Source: Saprospiraceae bacterium (GTDB lineage: Bacteria > Bacteroidota > Bacteroidia > Chitinophagales > Saprospiraceae). Taken from it: a stretch of 64,000 bases of DNA. Of this stretch, positions 59,783-64,000 are shown one piece after another. Each line of letters opens with the position of its first letter. Position 1 is the first letter of the stretch. A model generated the notes under the pieces. That model saw only the letters and a list, made by a program, of their open reading frames with translations. It ran no database searches and was not told the origin of the DNA. The DNA is taken from NCBI GenBank assembly GCA_020630775.1, contig JAHDIN010000011.1:193-64192 (forward strand), given 5' to 3'. The position numbers and the translations under genes are program-made.

Positions 59783-61432
59783 ATGACAACGATAACCAAA
59801 AATTGGTGGAAAGAAGAAGTAATCTACCAAATATATCCCAGGAGTTTTAAGGATAGTAACGGCGATGGTATTGGTGACTTAAGAGGTATTATTTCAAAGT
59901 TAGATTATTTGAAAAATCTGGGTGTAGATATCATTTGGATGAGCCCTGTATATGAGTCGCCTAATGATGATAATGGTTATGATATAAGTGATTACTATAA
60001 AATTCATCCTGAGTTTGGGACAATGGAGGATTTTGATGAATTGCTAAAAGGGATTCATGATAGAGGTATGAAGTTGATCATGGATTTGGTTGTGAATCAT
60101 AGTTCTGATGAACACGAATGGTTTCAAGAATCGAGAAAGAGTTTAGATAATCCTTATCGTGATTACTACTACTGGAAAAAAGGTGTTAATGGAGGGCCTC
60201 CTAATAATTGGAAATCTTTCTTTGGTGGATCAGCTTGGCAAAAGGATGACTTGACAGATGAATATTATCTGCATTTATTTACCAAGAAACAACCTGACTT
60301 AAATTGGGAAAATGAGAAAGTCAGACATGCCGTTTATGATATTTTACGATTTTGGTTAGATAAAGGTATCGATGGATTCAGGATGGATGTGATCCCATTA
60401 ATATCAAAGCGTTTAGAATTTGCTGATGCTAATGAAAAGAGTTTTAATGATGTGATTGAAAATATCTATTCTAATGGACCCAAAGTTCATCAGTATATTA
60501 ATGAAATGTACGAGGAGGTATTGAAGCATTATGATATCATGACAGTAGGGGAAGGTCCAGGGATAAGTAAGGATGTCGGACTCAAGTATGTAGGTCATGA
60601 TCGAGGTGAGCTCAACATGATTTTTCATTTAGATCATATGTTTTTAGGTTCAGGCCCTAGAGGTAAGTTCGATCCTTTACCATACGACTGGTCTGACATC
60701 AAAGCGCTCTTCGAAGAATGGGATACGGCAATGGGAGAGTCGGGTTGGATAAGTATTTTTCTTGATAATCATGATTTTCCAAGATTGGTATCTAGGTTTG
60801 GTAATGATACAGAGTATAGAATTGAAAGTGCAAAGATGCTGGCAACAATGGTCTTGACTTTAAGAGGAACACCATGTATCTATCAAGGGTCAGAGATTGG
60901 GATGACCAACGTTGATTTCGATACGATCGATGATTATCGTGATATTGAAACGATAAACTTCTTTAATGAATTTACCTCTGAAGGTATGCAGCCGCGTGAG
61001 TTTTTAGATCTCGTATATCGTCATGGTAGAGATAATGTGCGGACACCTATACAATGGGATAGTACAGCTCATAGTGGATTTACAAATGGTCAGCCTTGGA
61101 TTAAATTAAATCCCAATTATCCAGACATAAATGTAGAGTCAGCATTAAAGGATGACAACTCAATATTTTACTTTTACAAACAATTGCTTGAATATAGAAA
61201 GGCGCATCCGACTTTTGTTTATGGAGCATTTCATGTTTTGAGTCAACGCACAGATGATATTTATGTATATGAACGTAAAGGGGAGGAAGATTTACTCGTT
61301 GTACTTAATCACAGCAATGAACGTCAAGAATTCAATTATGATATTAATGGATATGCTCTTGATATTCAAAACTTAGAAAATAAAATAGATAATGTATTGC
61401 TTCCTTGGGAGGCAAGAATTTATAGAAAATAA
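59783..61432 (+). CDS. GH13 alpha-glucosidase (oligo-1,6-glucosidase/maltase type)
   Basis: 549 aa from the ATG at 59783; a longer start at 59738 would overlap the previous gene and add a non-family N-terminus. A GH13 TIM barrel opening with WWKEEVIYQIYPRSFKDSNGDGIGDL. The conserved regions are DLVVNH (101-106), the nucleophile Asp202 in DGFRMDVI, Glu257 in TVGEG and Asp331 in FLDNHD. No signal peptide, so cytoplasmic, complementing the exported GH65 enzyme. Hydrolyses alpha-linked di/oligosaccharides; linkage preference is not certain. Confidence 0.93.
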   Translation: MTTITKNWWKEEVIYQIYPRSFKDSNGDGIGDLRGIISKLDYLKNLGVDIIWMSPVYESPNDDNGYDISDYYKIHPEFGTMEDFDELLKGIHDRGMKLIMDLVVNHSSDEHEWFQESRKSLDNPYRDYYYWKKGVNGGPPNNWKSFFGGSAWQKDDLTDEYYLHLFTKKQPDLNWENEKVRHAVYDILRFWLDKGIDGFRMDVIPLISKRLEFADANEKSFNDVIENIYSNGPKVHQYINEMYEEVLKHYDIMTVGEGPGISKDVGLKYVGHDRGELNMIFHLDHMFLGSGPRGKFDPLPYDWSDIKALFEEWDTAMGESGWISIFLDNHDFPRLVSRFGNDTEYRIESAKMLATMVLTLRGTPCIYQGSEIGMTNVDFDTIDDYRDIETINFFNEFTSEGMQPREFLDLVYRHGRDNVRTPIQWDSTAHSGFTNGQPWIKLNPNYPDINVESALKDDNSIFYFYKQLLEYRKAHPTFVYGAFHVLSQRTDDIYVYERKGEEDLLVVLNHSNERQEFNYDINGYALDIQNLENKIDNVLLPWEARIYRK

Positions 61433-61435
61433 ACG

Positions 61436-62797
61436 ATGAAAAAACTCTGGTTATTTACAATGGCAATAAGCTTATTTACAGTATTCTATTTGACTACTTG
61501 TAAAAGTGAAAGTGCTAAATTATCTGTCGCTGCATGTGAGACGCAAATGTCTAAGCCAAGTTATTTCCATAAAGCCTTAGATCATTTGACTGATGTTATT
61601 GTACACGATATATTTTCGCCACCAGTAGCTTCTCGGGTTTATGTTTATCCATGTGTTGCAGCCCATCAAACCTTAGTGCAAAAACCCAATAATAAGTTAC
61701 AAGATTTGTCAGGTAAGCTCAGTGAGTTGAAAGCTTTGAGTCCTCAGCCTGATACTTCTGATGTTTCATATAATTTGGCTTCCATATATGCATTTCTAAA
61801 GACGGGTAAAGCACTGATTTTTTCTGAAGATAAATTCAATACTTATGCTAATGAGCTGCAGGCTGAATTAGATAGTCTAGGTTTTTCAAAACGTGTCGTC
61901 AGTCAATCAAAAGCATTTGGTGAAGCTTATGCCGATTATATTTTGGCTTGGGCCAATACGGACAATTATAAAGAATCTAGATCCTTTCCCAAGTACTCTT
62001 TAAGCGAAGATAAGAAAGAATGGAAACCAACACCGCCCGGTTATATGGAAGGTATTGAGCCTCATTGGCGAGAAATCAGAACAATGGTTATCGATTCTGC
62101 AGAACAATTTAAACCGGAGCCACCAACTAAATTTGACTTGAATAAATCGAGTCAATTTATGAAAGAAACCATGGAGGTGTATGAAGCTGTAAAAGATGGT
62201 TCTGAAGAAGACCGAATGATTGCCAGCTTTTGGGATTGCAATCCATTTGTTATTAATCAGACGGGACATATCATGTATGCTTCAAAGAAGATAACACCGG
62301 GAGGACATTGGATGGGCATTGCGAATATAGCATCTAAAAAATCCAATGATGACTTTGAACAATCTGTGGCTACAGCTACGTATGTCGCTATCGGTTTGTT
62401 TGATGCCTTTATCAGTTGTTGGGATGAAAAATATAGATCTAATTTGGTGAGGCCTGAAACAGTCATCAATGAGAATATAGATGAAGATTGGATTCCTTTA
62501 TTACAGACACCGCCATTTCCAGAACACACGTCTGGTCATAGCGTCATATCCACTGCCTCGGCATCTATATTAACTGCTCTTTATGGTGATAATTTCAATT
62601 ATACCGATGATGTAGAGGTGAAATATGGATTGCCGATGAGAAATTATAGGTCCTTCAAGGAAGCATCTGGAGAGGCAGCTATAAGCAGACTATATGGCGG
62701 TATACATTATATGCCTGCGATTACGGAAGGTGTGAAGCAGGGAGAACAAGTTGGTGCTATGATTATTAAGAAATTGAATTTAAAAAATGTAAATTGA
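61436..62797 (+). CDS. Vanadium-dependent haloperoxidase-like PAP2 protein
   Basis: 453 aa. The vanadate/phosphate-binding residues are complete: Lys332 and Arg339 in KYRSNLVRPET, the core EHTSGHS with His364 and His368, and Arg418 and His424 in SRLYGGIHY. The N-terminus (hydrophobic, then FYLTTCKSES) may be a lipoprotein signal with an atypical Thr before Cys22. Such proteins either oxidise halides with peroxide or act as acid phosphatases, and the sequence cannot separate the two. It follows GH13 by 3 bp in the same operon. Confidence 0.88.
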   Translation: MKKLWLFTMAISLFTVFYLTTCKSESAKLSVAACETQMSKPSYFHKALDHLTDVIVHDIFSPPVASRVYVYPCVAAHQTLVQKPNNKLQDLSGKLSELKALSPQPDTSDVSYNLASIYAFLKTGKALIFSEDKFNTYANELQAELDSLGFSKRVVSQSKAFGEAYADYILAWANTDNYKESRSFPKYSLSEDKKEWKPTPPGYMEGIEPHWREIRTMVIDSAEQFKPEPPTKFDLNKSSQFMKETMEVYEAVKDGSEEDRMIASFWDCNPFVINQTGHIMYASKKITPGGHWMGIANIASKKSNDDFEQSVATATYVAIGLFDAFISCWDEKYRSNLVRPETVINENIDEDWIPLLQTPPFPEHTSGHSVISTASASILTALYGDNFNYTDDVEVKYGLPMRNYRSFKEASGEAAISRLYGGIHYMPAITEGVKQGEQVGAMIIKKLNLKNVN

Positions 62798-62800
62798 TAC

Positions 62801-63769
62801 ATGAGATCATTGGTACTTTTATTTAGCTTCATCTTCTTGTCATTTGCGGCTCAAGCTATTGATGATAAAAGTATATCTGATCAAGCCCAAAAATTTATTC
62901 AGTCCTTAAATAACGAACAAACTCAATTAGCACTTCATGGATTCGATGATCCTAAACGAACCACTTGGGATCGCATCCCTGAAACCAGATATGGTTTATG
63001 CATAGAGCAATTAAGCACCTATCAAAAAGGATTACTACACGAACTATTAAAGTCTTGTTTGTCCTACCAAGGCTATTTGTTGGCCACCTCTGTTATGTTT
63101 AATGAAGACATCCAAAAACAATTTGAACCCAATTTGGGTAAGAATGCTTATTGGGTTGAATTTTTTGGTCAAGTATCTCGTGAGGACTATTGGACTTGGC
63201 AGCTCGAAGGCCATCATCTGTCACTCAATTTTACTTTTAAGGGGGATGAAATGATTTCTAATACGCCATTTTTAATGGGTTCAAACCCTCAGGTGGTTAA
63301 TGCTGATAAAGAGAGAAACGGTTACAATTTTATTCATTTAGAAGAGTCGTCAATTGGAGCATTGATTGAAAGCTGTAATGCCGAGCAGAAATCAATAGCT
63401 TACGCTGAAAATGATTTCCCAGAAAATATGTTTGGCGAAATGAATAAAGAGGGTTTAGTAGCTCCTGAATCAGGCCTCTCCATAGTTAAGCTTAATGAGC
63501 AGCAATTACAATTGTTACAAACAGCTATCAAAAATTACAACGCTAATTTTTTAAAGATTTTCCATGACATAGATTGGCAAAATCTCAACGATATAAAATT
63601 ATACTTTGTAGGTGAAACCAAATTCAACGGTAAGCATTACTACAGAATAAAAAATAACCAATTCATGATTGAATGTGAAAATTATGGCAACCATACCCAT
63701 CATCTTTACAGAACAGTTAATGATTTTGGTATTCTTGAATGTCAATGCCTGAAATACGTTGACCACTAA
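62801..63769 (+). CDS. DUF3500 family exported protein
   Basis: 322 aa with a signal peptide (1-19, FAAQA). DUF3500 marks: WDRIPETRYGLCIEQLS (about 55-71), REDYWTWQLEGHHLSLNFTFKGDEM (about 126-150) and a His-rich C-terminal block (NYGNHTHHLYRTVNDFGILE). Members are exported proteins of unknown function. It starts 3 bp after the haloperoxidase-like gene, so the two are co-transcribed. The conserved His/Glu/Asp pattern would fit a metal site, but this is inference. Confidence 0.85.
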   Translation: MRSLVLLFSFIFLSFAAQAIDDKSISDQAQKFIQSLNNEQTQLALHGFDDPKRTTWDRIPETRYGLCIEQLSTYQKGLLHELLKSCLSYQGYLLATSVMFNEDIQKQFEPNLGKNAYWVEFFGQVSREDYWTWQLEGHHLSLNFTFKGDEMISNTPFLMGSNPQVVNADKERNGYNFIHLEESSIGALIESCNAEQKSIAYAENDFPENMFGEMNKEGLVAPESGLSIVKLNEQQLQLLQTAIKNYNANFLKIFHDIDWQNLNDIKLYFVGETKFNGKHYYRIKNNQFMIECENYGNHTHHLYRTVNDFGILECQCLKYVDH

Positions 63770-63780
63770 AATTATTTAAA

Positions 63781-64000
63781 ATGAGTGGAAAACAAGAATT
63801 AAAACTAAGTAGATCAGAGCGTCAAAGAAGGACCTTTAGTGATTCCTTCAAGAGGAAAAAGGTCAAGGATTTGGAGTTAGGAAAAGTAAAGGTAGTAGAG
63901 CTAAGCCGAGCTTATCAGGTGTCAGTTTCATCTATTTACAAATGGATTAATAAATTTGGGAGTATTAATAAACCAGAACGAATAATAGTGGAATCAAAAA
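63781..64000 (+). mobile_element. IS3-type transposase orfA (5' part, cut by window end)
   Basis: An open frame from the ATG at 63781 to the window end (73 codons) is basic and contains a helix-turn-helix of the IS3/IS911 OrfA type. It reads SRSERQRRTFSDSFKRKK near the start and then VVELSRAYQVSVSSIYKWINKFG. No stop within the window. It starts 11 bp after the DUF3500 stop, so the element borders the carbohydrate locus. Inverted repeats cannot be checked because the element is truncated. Confidence 0.8.

Overview
The window reads as chromosome of a Bacteroidota bacterium, most likely a Saprospiria/Lewinella-like or similar non-Bacteroidales lineage. Support comes from several observations: Bacteroidota-type -7 promoter boxes (TAnnTTTG), frequent TTG and GTG starts, proteins ending in type IX secretion (T9SS, Por) sorting domains, the gliding gene gldC, a SusC/SusD pair, collagen-triplet secreted proteins, and respiratory/menaquinone biosynthesis genes. 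No rRNA or tRNA was recognised. The one clear RNA gene is the small SRP RNA at about 11178-11270.

Layout. 1-4950: housekeeping genes, namely an MBL hydrolase, ribH and a TPR membrane protein in one leftward operon, pdhA, then recF with a DciA-like (DUF721) gene. 5190-8794: a rightward set of secreted proteins, one T9SS cargo followed by three tandem paralogous collagen-like proteins. 8903-14636: alanine dehydrogenase with an unusual two-terminator upstream region, a pseudouridine synthase, SRP RNA, a transaldolase-type aldolase, a nucleoside phosphorylase, an ArsC-like protein and hemF. 14782-20625: a second T9SS protein, small envelope proteins, a LuxE-like protein and a cell-wall amidase. 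20898-24281: cytochrome c maturation genes ccmB, ccmC and a ccmD-like gene run straight into glutamate dehydrogenase. 24503-30416: an Lrp regulator, a TraB/GumN protein, gldC, a degenerate S24-type regulator, a DUF255 thioredoxin-fold protein and a YkuK-like protein. 30522-38890: a pair of M16 peptidases (one active, one lacking the zinc motif), then menC-menE-menF-menD. 38895-40510: an esterase and an IS200/REP-associated transposase surrounded by palindromic repeats. 40518-63769: a carbohydrate locus, with LacI regulator and ROK sugar kinase leftward, and rightward SusC, SusD, three CRTAC1-type FG-GAP lipoproteins, an unknown lipoprotein, a periplasmic GH65 enzyme, a GH13 alpha-glucosidase, a vanadium haloperoxidase-like PAP2 protein and a DUF3500 protein. 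The window ends inside an IS3-type transposase orfA.

The 40-63 kb locus looks like an alpha-glucoside utilisation unit: outer-membrane uptake (SusCD), surface beta-propeller lipoproteins, periplasmic and cytoplasmic glucosidases, and phosphorylation by the ROK kinase under LacI control. Tight overlaps (ATGA, TAATG, GTGA junctions) support co-transcription of much of the rightward part.

Intergenic DNA is rich in short repeats. There are 7-8 bp tandem arrays near gene ends (GACCAAA at three loci, ATCCAAA, GGTCTAAA, AACCACTG/T), a roughly 160-bp nested inverted-repeat element in two recognisable copies with a possible diverged third copy near the transposase, and a 26-bp palindromic tandem repeat. 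The most promising unexplained signals are the paired terminator modules upstream of ald, the nested inverted-repeat family together with the transposase, the collagen-like trio, and the composition of the Sus/CRTAC1/haloperoxidase locus.
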